In this document: positions 10,343-22,990 of the stretch, piece after piece
Numbering within the stretch: position 1 is the first letter of the stretch
How the letters are laid out: each line of letters starts with the position of its first letter
DNA from: Armillaria gallica
Lineage: Eukaryota > Basidiomycota > Agaricomycetes > Agaricales > Physalacriaceae
Direction of reading: 5' to 3'
Assembly (NCBI GenBank): GCA_037576215.1
Contig: JBANDB010000004.1
Location: forward strand, 6,696,001 to 6,760,000
DNA: 64,000 nucleotides
Position numbers and translations under genes: made by a program
The notes under the pieces: model-generated
Seen by the model: only the letters and a program-made list of their open reading frames with translations
Told to the model about the DNA's origin: nothing
Database searches by the model: none

Positions 10343-13300
10343 GGCTCTTGCAATTGCCTTCGCGCATGGATTCCACCGTCGATAACACATAGCTCCCTCC
10401 AGTAATGACGAAGGATAAAAGTTTCAACTCCGTGTCTGTTGGCAACACTGCCACAAACATTCCTAGCACCATTTTCTCAGCCATAGATCACCATCAGCCT
10501 GCCCAGTGCCATCATCAGAGGAAAACAACACATGTAGACATTTGCGCGCCATCATCTTCTGTCTCGTTACGGGTACACCTTTACAAATAAGAATAAGGAT
10601 CTGAATCCCTGAGTACACTCTGACGAAACACTGCAACAACATAGCACTGTTGCCCCAGCAAAGAAAGCGAACACCGATGTGCATCATCAATGTCAACGGG
10701 TCAAATTTGTTGCTGAAATCCTGAATCTTGAATTGCAAATGAGACCGGAGAGACGAGGCATATGCAATGTACACATATTTGGCAGCCTCCGTAGTAGAAT
10801 TAGCCATAAGAGAATCATAATTTAGTACGATGCGGTAGTGCAAGAACTCCAAGCCACACGCTGCTTGTGTTCTGTGAGTAGTCTACCATCCAAGAAGAAA
10901 AGTTTTGAGATACTCAGGCCTTCATTCGAATTTCTGAAGCAGCTAGAAGAAGAAAAATCAAGGAACTTTGGACCAGGGTACATGAAGAAGGTGAGAGTCA
11001 ACTCGGAGTTCATCAAGCGTCAGAGCGAATTGCGATCTGAGCATCACGCAACAACCTGTCCTGTCAAGAAAATGTATTTCTTCCAATGATGACCGTAGAT
11101 TCGCAAATACATTTTCTCCAGCAACAGTTGGGACCCAATAGTGTACAAAAATACAAAATTATATTTGAAAAATTTGCTTTCATGTGCACTGTTCAAACCC
11201 AGCGTGTGCGATGGCGACATCCCAACGCTTGCCTGATATGTTCGAGATCTGCTGCCTCATCCAGATCCATCTAGCAATCTACTCAGGCAGGAATGACCAC
11301 TGTTCAGGTACACAACTGACACGGATGCGCCTTCGACTATCAGTGATTATGTAAGGACTCGTCCCAATGGCACCGACGACCATGACGGTGGCACAAGAGC
11401 AGTGTTAGGGCATAGGGTGAGGTGGAGGAATAGTAGAGCTGATGGGGCGTAGTCACCTCCAACAAGGGCAGAAGCTCATCGAAGTGTGCTTTAGATCCCA
11501 GTCCAGTTGCGGGCTTCGAGTAATGGGATACAAGTTGGGCTTCGAGCAATGGGATACGAGTATTGAGCAGATAAATTTATGTGTACACGCAATGTAATTT
11601 TAAGAGTATTGAAGTCTATGCTCAGGTGAGAAAGTGCATGAAGGTAAATTAGTGTGATGCTCGTCACATGCTATCACACTTCAACAACACTTCCTTCTTC
11701 CCAATTTCTCTTGCCATCTAATGCTTGCAAACTGTCATTTGAACAATAGAAAACACTCTACTTGGTGAGTACAGAGCAGCTACATAGGGGAGGGGACTGA
11801 TCTATTGACAGAAAATCAGAAATGAAAGATATTTTGAAGACAGGACTCAAGTAAGCGCAACCTGATAACAATGGACAGTCAACTGAAGATGGAAACTCAC
11901 CTCAGAAGAATGTGGTCGGCATTGAGGTGTAAATGGGGGCCCACAGAGAGATGACAGCTCAAGGTGCGTCGCAAGCCATGACATTGTGAATGGGGCATAC
12001 TAATTATTGTGCAGGTAATCATTGCGCCGGCGACATCGTGAACCCACAAGGATCGGTACGTGGCAGGCAGGTTCCACTGAAGGCAGATGTTGAAGGGATC
12101 TTTAGAACATCGATAATGCGTCGCTCGCCTCCCAAGATCGGTACACCTCTCCCAACAACATGCGCCAGTCGTCTCTGACCGTGACCACGGCAGCTGTCAG
12201 GGACGATGCAGTGAGCGTCGACACAGACAATGAGGAGCTCATCATCAACGATGATATCAACAGTGCAGGCCCTAGTTTTCAGCCAAGAAGTTGAGAGTTG
12301 TATACGATCTGGGAGAATGAAGAGTAGGGGAAGGAATTGGATGTTGTCATATTTTAGGCAAAGTATGGTGATGACGAGTCGGTGGAGATTTGAGTGTGGA
12401 AGGAAGAATAATTTTCGAGATTGTAAACCATGCAATTAAGCGATATGTTGACTTTTTTTTGACGTGTGAGAGGGCGCATCAACAGACGTTAACATTAGCA
12501 GTATTCGGTACCCCATCCAGATTAAAAGGAGGAGATCCCAAATGAGCGGGGGTGGATGTGGGTGGGGGTTCAGTGACAACCTGTTATGGTAATGAGCGGG
12601 GCAGTATTCGGGCAGAGTGTCATTTATTACCTGATATGGAAGCACAGTGGGACGCACATGAGTCAGAGTTTTTTTGAGTAAACTCTGGTCAGTGTGCCAT
12701 GCGAATTTTGCAGAGTTCGAGTTTTAGGACAGTGGGGCTTACCAGATTACGAAGAATCAGTATTCCGGGGCCTCAAAATGGAATTGGTGGTCACCTATTC
12801 TGATTTAACTGAGACAAAGGGCCATTACATCAGTTGCAAATGAAAGAAACAGAGTGCTCAGCCTGTATTAATTTGATAAGTCCAGTTGTTTTGCTATTGA
12901 CCAACAGCTCAGACTCGGAGACATAACTAGGAAATTCAAGAATCAGTAGACATACCGGTGTGAACTGTGATACAACCTACAGCCGAACTACACATTTTTG
13001 GCACACTCTCATTGTCATCATAGTCATCACGCACGACTTTGCTTCGGAAGCACAGTACTACAACAAATTGTCAATTGAGGTATTTCGCATAACAAGACAC
13101 TTACATTACAACACTTTTCGAACATGAAGTCTACAATCGTGGGACAATTGAAGGTTCCATTGAGATTGAATGTCTTGAGTTTCCTGTGAAGCTGAGCCCA
13201 CAAAGAACGAGCGTGAAGAAGAAAACAGTTCAGGATGCAGAAAAAAAAGTGGGGATGTATAAATTTATCTTGCATTACATGGATTTTCACAAAACCGGTT

Positions 13301-15837
13301 TGATATTCCATCATGAGACAAGTTACTCCCTGGAAATCATTTTTTTTAAAGCACAGTGAACAGTGATGATGGCTGGATGGTCAAGACAGCAAGTGACGGT
13401 GGCAGGGCGGAATGTACAAGTCACTGCCACAGAGGTGAGTACCATAAATCATAGGAGGTTTAGGTTTACCAGGAAGGATAGGTAAGGCGCAGAGAGCAAG
13501 GGGTCATAGGAGAGCAGGATCTGGTATGATCAGGGCTTTCAGCCATTATCAAAGTACGAATCACGGATATACAAGTGAGGACTGTGGAACATGGTCGGTC
13601 GGGCAACAGCATAGACGTGCAGACACAGGACAGCAAACGAAAGCGGAGAACAGGAAATACGTTGATGAGGTGGCAATTTTACATCTCCGTTTGAATTGTG
13701 ACAGGTCATGAAAGCGTGAACATTTGTGATGGCAGCACAAATTCATGAATCACCAGGAGTAGCCTGATGCTGGTACATCAGCAAAACCCAGAATTAGTCT
13801 TTCTGGGCTTGGTCTTTTTTTAGCCATCTTTCCGCTTCTTTTTCTTGGGTGATCAAGTCTTGGTCTTGGCAATCAGGTCTTCTGTGTCTTTCTCATCTTG
13901 TCACTACAGCAGTCTCTTTCCAACGACTTTTCAGTAGAAATGTACAGTTAGTATATTTACAAATGGCAACTGACATAGTATATTCATGATAATATTGTTT
14001 TGATACAGACTGTAGAAGATCAATAACCGAAGCTAAGCATTGGTGGGAATATTGTAGCACAATTTCTTGGTAATAGTACACTGCAGTCAGTACCAGTAGT
14101 GCCCATCAAAAAAGCATGTCCAAGACAATGCTGCAACTTGCGGAGGGTCCGGGAGGGAGAGTAGACAACCAAATAGCAGGGGAGGAGTGCAGAAGGAACA
14201 GAAAATCTGCTAAGTTCTTTCAAACTCCGCCAGTGGTGCCTGCGCACAGGCCAATCACATCATCTCATGTGATGTTGACTTTTGGATCCGAAATTCAATC
14301 CAAATTGATCTCCACATCTCTTCCCTTTCCCCTCCATTCTTGTTCAAAGGACGACCTCAATGTCGAACCTCAGCATCAAAACACCACCTCAAATTTGGGC
14401 CTGAAGATGTATCACACTCTTGCAAGTGAGGTGCAGGGATAATGTGGTGGATGGATCCCAGTGGATGGGTTCAAATAGGCTTTGCATATGGTATGTTTCT
14501 GTCCCTGGGGCTGGATCTTTGAGCACTGATGTCCTTCTACTCCAGTGTGTTGCTATTTATCTAAAGGTAGGTCCCTAGTCCAGGAGATCACTGTTGCTCA
14601 CAGCAGGTACATTTGAGGCTCGTGCCATTTTTTTTTTGGTATGGCACTCAAATTCAAGCACCATTCAAATCGATCCGGGTGACTTCAATATCAATGGGAC
14701 AAGGCCCGGCATCATAGATGGGCTAGGGAGACTACAGAGAGCTGCTCTGGTATGCTTGCTGTCCGTTTTAGTTTCTTATACCAGTTGCTTACTGTCTGTA
14801 TGTCATCTTTGCTTCGTAGACCTATGTCGACATGGGATCTGGTCGCGAGTCTGCATTGAATGCTTGTGGAATAGCCAGGTGGGACATTGCTCTGGTCAGG
14901 TATTTGAGGATGGTGAGTTCCATCACTTTGTGAGGTCAACTCTTTGTGAATTCTTGTTGCACTGATGGATTACTTGTGGGTTTTCATTGTTTAAATAGCT
15001 TTTCTATATGTTGCTATTGTAGTGTTCATTGTATTACATAGATGACAATAAACTGGTATTCCAATGCTCTACAAACCTGTCAGAATTGAAAGAAAAGGAA
15101 AGATTAATGGTCTTCCGAAGGTAGGCACAGTCTTTGTCAAGACAAAATCGGTCTTGTAAAGAATATGTACCTTACTTTGTAAAGACCATTGGTCTTTTTG
15201 TCTTTTTGATCTTTTTGATCTTGTACAAGACCAAAAAGATGCAAAAGATCAATGCTTGGTTTTCCTGATGTATTGTGTCCGGCAAATGGTTTGTCGGTCT
15301 GTACAGAGGAAAATGAGGATGAATCTCATTCAGGATTAAACACTGCCACATGGGTTTGGCAAATCAGTCATGTGGCATATTTGGAAAGCCAAATAAGGAG
15401 ATGGATGGCTGTTTGAGTAGCTGGGATGACTATTTACACCTTTAGGCGAAACCCCTTCTTGAACCTTGCAGAGGAATTTTTTTTACAGCGAAAATTAGTA
15501 TATTTATTGTTTACAATACAAAGAATATCAACGGGATAAAGGTGTTTATGGGATGAGAATATCTACAATAAGCATGAGTAATGTGAGAAGCCAAGATGCA
15601 AAATATGTACGGCATATTAAGTGGTCCCAGTATCATAGTATGTTGAAAAAAGGCAGAAAGCGGTATCATGGGGAACAGAGACAGTAGTAATCGTGCACCA
15701 CACGCAAGATGTTGAAGGTCCAAGAAATAGAATGTCCGGTCAATATCCCAAAAAGCTGCCGGGGTTCAAGAAAACATGTACAAAAGCCCCAACTTACATT
15801 CACAACATCATTTCAACACTGTACCACTTCTGAGTTA
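10343..15837. other. Left third of the KDZ element: AT-rich, mostly decayed coding remnants
   Basis: No full gene can be read. Weak candidates follow. Plus 10838-11089 has a Lys/Glu-rich frame (SFEFLKQLEEEKSRNFGPGY) without a good ATG. Plus 12150-12400 has an acidic frame (DDAVSVDTDNEELIINDDIN) broken by several stops where Gln, Glu or Arg would fit. Plus 14640-14908 has two possible exons joined in phase (DPGDFNINGTRPGIIDGLG, intron 14750-14820, YVDMGSGRESALNACGIARW) of unknown family. Near 13800-13900 and 15120-15260 are runs of CTTGGTCTT and GATCTTTTT with their complements, able to fold. I see no other structure. Confidence 0.4.
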
Positions 15838-16669
15838 CTAGATGAGAACATCAATTGTCTTCGATACATCCTCGACCATGTGGTGCCACAGCTGCTCCAT
15901 CCCATTGCATGCACGACCCCACCAAAACAGCCCAAAGACGATGGTAACAATATCTTGGTGCCCTCCTTTATGAAGACACTTCAGGGACCTTGAGTAATCT
16001 GGCCGCGGAAATCCAGATTTATCGTTCGAACGTCTCCAGACGGGGTTAAGGTGGTTCCACCAGTCAACTAGCTGCATGCCATAATGAGATGGATCTGAGA
16101 TGAAGACTTCGGCATTGAACTGCCGGCTGCCGTTGAGCCACTCGTTGAGCTCTTGGGGCCATCACTTCCCGAGGGGGTACTTGCCCTATATGACAATCAG
16201 TTAAAATCATGCTCTTCAAACATGGGATATGTACTTCCGTATTTGCTTTGATCTTCCACATGCTGGATTCGAGTTGGTACCACTTTTCAATGAGACCAAT
16301 CCAATCAGGCCCAAGAGAATGATCTCACAGAGCCATTAAACTCTCTTGGTGCCACTGCGGCGGACCCAGTTCCTGTTCAGCACCACAGAGGGTGGTCACT
16401 TCTCTTGGAGGGGGCACTTTACACTGTCTCGGCAGCCTTGGCAGGTTCACGATATTAGGAAGCAATGGCAGAAGAGAAGGGGCCAATGGAACATCAGATT
16501 TTGGTGTCATGTGGCACAGCCTTGGCTGCTAGATTTCTACTTAAATAGTGTCAGTTGACACATAGTGAAAACACAATATGAGTGTCAGTTGAAAATATTC
16601 AATTTCTCAGGATTATATGGTATATTAGTCAGCAGGCCAACTCTTGAGATCATGACATCATCAGAAAAT

Positions 16670-16769
16670 CCCGGCAGACTCAGGAATTGAACCCAGGATC
16701 TTAAAAAGATTTATTATAATATCATATGATTTTTCCAAGCAGACATCCTAACCACTGTACCATACTGGC
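16670..16769 (-). repeat. tRNA-like segment in the left palindrome arm
   Basis: Mirror image of 18391-18490. Read on the minus strand it has an A-box-like TGGTACAGTGGTTAGG and a B-box-like GGGTTCAATTCC, the usual internal Pol III promoter parts. Confidence 0.6.
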
Positions 16770-18390
16770 ATTATATATTTATGTAATCATCACTCTATAT
16801 GACCTCCCTCTCTTAGATTTATAATATCCCAATTGGGCCCTCCCTTTGGTGCGCTTTGTTGCGCTTTTTTTCCTTATTGGGCTGGTCAAATCGGCCCATC
16901 AATTGCACCTAGAATTGGCTCTCCCATGGCATTGATGGCATCAATATCAGGCTATTTTCGGACAAAATTCGCATTTTGGCTCATTTTGGGCTTCCTCAGG
17001 CTACTGGGTGGGTCATGGGATGGTACTAGTATATGCCTAAACATAAATAGCATAAAAGCGAACCCTCTGGTGAGGTATGGAGGCCCTGGGGAGGGGGTAA
17101 AATAGGTAAAATAGTGAAAAATAGCGGAAAATCACCGAAAATTCGCGTTTCTGAGCTTCAGAAAACTTCGGAGTTGTTGTCAATGGATTCCTTGACCTTG
17201 AAAACACCCAGACCACCCCAGGAACACATTTAAAACCTTTGAAATCCATGGTAAAAAAGGTGATAGTGAAAATATGCGAAATACCATATATCTCGCATTT
17301 TTGAGTGTTGGAGAAGGTAATTGTGCTCTAGAATACACCATATGTATTTTATAATTGTGTGTACAAAAGCTTAGGATGATCTGAAATGTATTGGCAGAGA
17401 TATAAGGAGATCTTTCTGAAAAAAAGGAGGAGCACCCCCCACATTTCGATGTTCTGGTCATCCTATGGCCTGGGGACTATCAGATTCGGATTCCTGGACC
17501 TACAAAACCTTAGAATCACCAATCATCTTTGGGGTTCATGTGTCAAAACTCCGAAGTAATGAGTGTGCTATCAGTTATGCACAAAGATATACTGTGTGCA
17601 CAGATATTGTACTATTGAAAATGACCCCCAGGGATGATAGATGAGTCTACCATTTTTTAGGTCCAGGAATCCGAATCTGATAGTCCCCAGGCCATAGGAT
17701 GACCAGAACATCGAAATGTGGGGGGTGCTCCTCCTTTTTTTCAGAAAGATCTCCTTATATCTCTGCCAATACATTTCAGATCATCCTAAGCTTTTGTACA
17801 CACAATTATAAAATACATATGGTGTATTCTAGAGCACAATTACCTTCTCCAACACTCAAAAATGCGAGATATATGGTATTTCGCATATTTTCACTATCAC
17901 CTTTTTTACCATGGATTTCAAAGGTTTTAAATGTGTTCCTGGGGTGGTCTGGGTGTTTTCAAGGTCAAGGAATCCATTGACAACAACTCCGAAGTTTTCT
18001 GAAGCTCAGAAACGCGAATTTTCGGTGATTTTCCGCTATTTTTCACTATTTTACCTATTTTACCCCCTCCCCAGGGCCTCCATACCTCACCAGAGGGTTC
18101 GCTTTTATGCTATTTATGTTTAGGCATATACTAGTACCATCCCATGACCCACCCAGTAGCCTGAGGAAGCCCAAAATGAGCCAAAATGCGAATTTTGTCC
18201 GAAAATAGCCTGATATTGATGCCATCAATGCCATGGGAGAGCCAATTCTAGGTGCAATTGATGGGCCGATTTGACCAGCCCAATAAGGAAAAAAAGCGCA
18301 ACAAAGCGCACCAAAGGGAGGGCCCAATTGGGATATTATAAATCTAAGAGAGGGAGGTCATATAGAGTGATGATTACATAAATATATAAT

Positions 18391-18490
18391 GCCAGTATGG
18401 TACAGTGGTTAGGATGTCTGCTTGGAAAAATCATATGATATTATAATAAATCTTTTTAAGATCCTGGGTTCAATTCCTGAGTCTGCCGGG
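18391..18490 (+). repeat. tRNA-like segment in the right palindrome arm
   Basis: TGGTACAGTGGTTAGG at about 18398 resembles an A box and GGGTTCAATTCC at about 18466 a B box, with an AT-rich insert of about 50 bases between, where a tRNA would have its anticodon arm (with or without intron). No good acceptor stem is seen, so a functional tRNA is unlikely; a SINE-like head is the better reading. Confidence 0.6.
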
Positions 18491-21299
18491 ATTTTCTGAT
18501 GATGTCATGATCTCAAGAGTTGGCCTGCTGACTAATATACCATATAATCCTGAGAAATTGAATATTTTCAACTGACACTCATATTGTGTTTTCACTATGT
18601 GTCAACTGACACTATTTGATCTGTTAAAGTAGCCGCTATAGGTGTGTGGCAGTCAGCAGCTGTCTCGGTATTGTTCATAATCATGTCTGCAGTGGGTTGG
18701 TCAGATGATGGGGACTGCAGGTCAGGTGAGGCACGTAACTGAAGAGTGGCGGAAGAAGACTCATGTGTCGATCGATCAGTGGTGGTATCAGAAGCAAACA
18801 TGTTACCTAATCCTAAGGCCTCCATAATGTGAGCTAAGTTATCATCCTTGGTAGTAGGCATTTCAGTATTCCAGGATAGATGAGAGAAGTTGAGAGATTG
18901 TGATTGTGATATCGTATCAATGTCCATAGAAGAGTAATCCACATTGGCGCCAAAATGAGCAAGATCATCATCGATGACCAAATCTATGGAATGGGAATAT
19001 GCCCACGACGAAGTAAGATTATCGCTACTGGTATCCATCGGCATTTCTGATGCAAAAGATGACGACGGCTCAGTGCCCTGAGAGACTGCGTCGGGCTGAG
19101 GAGAGATAAATGCTGTCCCCTGAGGGTGAGGCGTAGTGGTGGGTGGTGAGGGACTAGACACCGAAGGTGGAGTCAATGCTGTGGATGGCAAGGGATGGGA
19201 TGGGATGCTATACGAGGGCACAGACATTGATAGCGTCCCATCTGAGAGAACCGAGGAGAACACTGGTGGCAGGGGAACAGGAGCGCTAACTTCAACAGGA
19301 GCCTGGATCGGATCCTCCGGATCCTCGGTTACGAGTGTTGCTGGATCAATGTCCGCAGGACTCTCAATATATTCCTTCTGTTGAGTGGTCGGTGGTGGTC
19401 CATTGCAGCTCACTGTATCGTCTAGTGAGAAGACTAGTAGTAATGACAGACAGAGCACTTACAGTGGACTTTTTTCATATGGAGCATGAATGGCAGGCCA
19501 TAGTATTGACTAAAGTCCCTGCTCTCGCCTTTGTTGGTACTGGGGATATAGCTGGCCTCGGCAGCGTCATTGAAAGAGCTGATGAAATCCTTTCCATTGG
19601 CTGCGGTGCACCCATAATTGTATCTTTGAGATAGTCAGCCTACATCTGAGAAAATAGTATGTTTCTGCCTACCCAACTGTCCTGATTCTTCCCGTGCGAG
19701 GATCTATGCCCCCAGCAATGATTACAACACCCCAACCGAGGAATTCAACCACATTTTTGAACATATTCCCAAACTCGCGGTAAAGAGAATCAATGACCCT
19801 GCAATAATGTTAGAACAGCGGTGGCCAAGGTGGTATATGAGACACATATGCAATTTTTCCATCCTCGGTGAGGTCTGAACTCTTCAGAGTGCCATTCTTG
19901 AATGCTCGAATCAGCTCTCTCTCCTTTTCTACACAATCAGCAATGTTGGCCTTGATCTCTGGGACCTCATTAGTCCAGACATGGTTAGTTACATCTCGAA
20001 TGAGCGAAATGTCGTTGACAGGGAGGCTGCGTCATGCTGCTTCTGCAACAACATTTGGGTAAACTCGGTCGCAGTAATATTTTTGTGAAAATATATCGAT
20101 GGCGCATGAGAGGCGCTGTGGGATGACCTGAACTTGGTGTCCCCTAGAAGAAGAGCCAATTCTGGGGATGATGCGAGTACACCGATTGTTGTTGAACCAG
20201 TTTCTCAATTGCTGTAAAGTGTAATGAGCACAAAGAAAAATGAAAGAAGAATTGAACTCATGTTTTGACGCTGGCAAAGGAGTTTGAGCAGAATAGCAAG
20301 AATCTCCTTATAGTCAGATATTTCCTCTTGGTGGACAAGTGGAAATTTATCATAGCATGGGACGCCGGGCCCAAAGTCCAGGACTCCCTCCGACATCTTG
20401 GGGTAAGGCACATCAGGAGGAGAGTTAAAGACGCCTTCAAATTCAGGCGGGATCAGGCGAATACCCTTGTCCCGATCCAGGGTATAACAACAATAAGTTT
20501 CTGGGAACCACTGTGCCCATCGAAAGTTGACGCACGCTCTAAATTTTTGCAGGAGGCCATTCATGGAGTGATGGTGGTAGTCGGGCAAGTGCTGTTTAAG
20601 GATTGCTGTCTGCACATCGGTCATCTTCTGATTCCTGTGGAAAAGGGTGAACAAATCCTCAGCATTAGCATCTGTCAAGACCGGCGAAACAGATGATAAC
20701 GCGTCAATAGACAAGTTGGGAGAGGAAGAGGAAGAGTTGTAGGATTCGATGATAAGGCTACAGGCAAGGTCACGACAGCAATTTTGGAGCGCCTGGCTCT
20801 GATGGCTGGATTGCTTCTGTGGGATAGTGGTAGGTTCAATCCGAGTACGACCCATAGATGCAGCTAAACACAGTTCAATTGAGTTGAATCTCCTAGAATT
20901 AATATGATGAACGACTGCACTTACTTGCTTAGTAGCAGTGGTTTGATTTTGTGTGGTAGTCGTGTTGCCCTAGGTTGTGCCTGCAAATAGCAGAAGTGTG
21001 AATAAGAGAACATCCATGATGAACAAGAAACAGACGAACGGGAAAATAAATCTGACAAAAAGCGACACATGGAAGATTGACTACATGTACCTTTTATATT
21101 CGCGGTGTATCTCTCAGAGGATGTGCTGCATACTACTTCGTAGATAACGTGGATATTCAAAATGTACTTTGTTGGATCCAAGAAAATACAATTTACCTGT
21201 CATAAAATATGTATATAATCCCCGTAACAATGTGTCTGCTGCCCATCACCAAAAATCTCTCCTGCCAACACCCTCCAACTACACAAGCTCCTTTCAGCT

Positions 21300-22024
21300 A
21301 TGACATCATTCACCCCTGAACAACTTGCTGTGGCCTTGGCCACAATGGGAATCACTGGGAACTGTGCATATTTGTAACTATTTATTCCCAACCAGTTTGG
21401 TCTGATTTATCGTCTGTAGCTACTGCCACTGGTTCCCCTGTCCACGACACACATAACAATCAATCTTCCGAAGCTGTAGCAGGGCCGCTGCATTCATTTT
21501 ATTGTTTCAATTGCGCCCACCCGAACGTAATTGCAGTCAATGTGATTCTGACTCTCTTTGTGGTCGCCAACTGTCAAAACAATACGGCGTGTGCACAACG
21601 AACCAGTGGACCTCCTTCCGCCACTTCCACGGGTGTGAATGTGACTTCCGCTGGACCCCCAGCCACCACTGTCAATGTCAGTCCCGCTGCCCCTACAAAT
21701 GCACCACACAATGTCCCCGCTGTTCGAAACATTCAGAGCATGGCATCTCCTCCCATTGCTGGTCATTCTGTCCAGGCCACCATCAGACCAGATGGACCCT
21801 GGTATGCGATTACTAAAGGCCATGCAGTCGGGGTTTATCATGGTTGGTATGTTCGCCATTCAATTATCATGATATAGCTGTATTCTTACAAACACCTCAG
21901 GACAAACATAACCCACTTAGTGACCGGCGTTGGTCGTGCATGCTATTTTCGTTATCCCACCCAGGCCACCGCTCTCACTGCCTTCAATGAGGCTGTCCAA
22001 GTGGGAGTTGTTGAAATCTTATAG
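21300..22024 (+). CDS. RNase H1 N-terminal (hybrid-binding)-like domain protein, 204 aa
   Basis: Three exons join in frame: 21300-21363, 21420-21846 and 21901-22024. The start is MTSFTPEQLAVALATMGITG. The middle has a CFNC segment and a Ser/Thr/Pro/Ala-rich linker. The end has WYAITKGHAVGVYHGW, then THLVTGVGRACYFRYPTQAT and ALTAFNEAV. That is the order of the small domain at the N-terminus of eukaryotic RNase H1 (also in caulimovirus P6), which binds RNA/DNA hybrids: YAV..G...GIY..W, V.G..GA..K.F.T...A. Here it stands alone without a catalytic RNase H domain. Such single-domain proteins are common near repeats in agarics. It is the best-preserved cargo gene on the plus strand and has no stops. 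It may bind nucleic acid during transposition, which is inference. Confidence 0.75.
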
Positions 22025-22990
22025 TGAGTGGCGCCAGTGGTGGCGCAACAGTGTACACCGTGAAATATCTTAGACTCTTACCATCTCAATGAAAATTTCT
22101 ACTTTAGTATTTATTGCACTCCTCTTCCTAGCAGGATTGGTACTTTTCTTGGCATCATCGAACTCACCCTCCTTTCTAACACAGTCGTTACTTGTTTTTT
22201 GGTATATAATGTTTGTTATTTATTTTTCTTGTATTTAGCATTTACATACCTCCCTACCTCGTCCTTCCATACCTGCCGCCATCAAATGTTATCCTATTGT
22301 CTGCTATCTCTATTTTCTGAAATAATTTATAAGTATTTTCTGCCATTCTCATCTGCACTTGATTTCGGTTCACTCCTTCGCATGTTGGAACACCTATCAA
22401 AATGGAAGCTCGATTGAGGGAATAATGCATATTAGGGACACAATATTCATCTGTTTCATCTGTTTTCATTATATCTCGGGAGCTGACGTCTGTTTCATTG
22501 CGTGTGGACCCTTTCCCTCGTGTTATTTGCTGACATCTCCTGGCAGATACTAGATGACTCTCGAGTGCAGCCATCCAAGTCTTTGCTGTTCTTATGTACA
22601 AAGTTTGAAGTGTCAGGAATATATATTTTGTACACCGTCGAGACTGGAGAGGCGCTGCACATTGTCACGAAATATCCTGTAATTGATTGGGAAATTTTGA
22701 ATGCCCGTTGGGAGAGTATACCCATGGAGCAGCGCATTGTCAAGAAGCATACCTTTTTTTTCGTTCCCTGAAAAGAGTGTACCACTGCCAATGTATACAG
22801 CACAACACGAGAAAATATATATTTGCCAGGAAATATGTATGCCATTGAGAAAGTATACCGACATCAAGATTCTGAATTCAGATCAAATACCACCACATGA
22901 TATGAAGTGGAAGCCATGTGGGTGGCCAAATCGTTCCTTCCTTCGTACTACCATAGTCATCGTATAAAAGTTTATATCTTACAGTTGCAC

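Larger units (their letters stand above)
16543..18617. mobile_element. 2,075-bp foldback element with 960-bp arms
   Basis: 16543-17502 is the reverse complement of 17658-18617; mirror coordinates sum to 35160. No mismatch was found where I compared, and two pairs of mirror ORFs have identical translations. The 155-bp centre (17503-17657) is unique. Tips read AAATAGTGTCAGTTGACACA. No clear target duplication is visible. The arms hold no protein domain but do hold a tRNA-like segment. The element sits inside the coding frame of a cargo gene. Very high arm identity suggests recent insertion or gene conversion; an assembly artefact must also be excluded. Confidence 0.85.
15838..20855 (-). pseudogene. 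KDZ-element cargo gene split by a foldback palindrome
   Basis: On the minus strand a multi-exon gene starts at 20855 (MGRTRIEPTTIPQKQSSHQS). Its exons include a helical region ending before 20283; QLRNWFNNNRCTRIIPRIGS with YYCDRVYPNVVAEA (from about 20216); DSLYREFGNMFKNVVEFLGW; GKDFISSFNDAAEASYIPS; then a long Ser/Thr/Pro-rich exon from about 19420. At 18617 this exon runs into the palindrome and ends on a stop inside it. Beyond the palindrome, from 16542 down, the Pro-rich frame resumes (MTPKSDVPLAPSLLPLLPNI), and a last exon gives HYGMQLVDWWNHLNPVWRRS and IVTIVFGLFWWGRACNGMEQ with its stop at 15838. The LRNWFNN block and a Trp-rich C-terminal block are, as I recall, common in repetitive agaric proteins of unknown function. 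An in-frame TGA lies at about 20034. Confidence 0.65.

Noticed and set aside
16833..17105. 90-codon ORF repeated identically at 18055-18327, and a 93-codon pair at 17180-17461/17699-17980
   Set aside because: Identity follows from the palindrome. The products have no domain, and the frames have no coding bias.
16543..18617. Palindrome read as a TTAA-target (piggyBac-like) element
   Set aside because: TTAA is present on the left flank only as part of TTAAATAG and is not matched at the right end.
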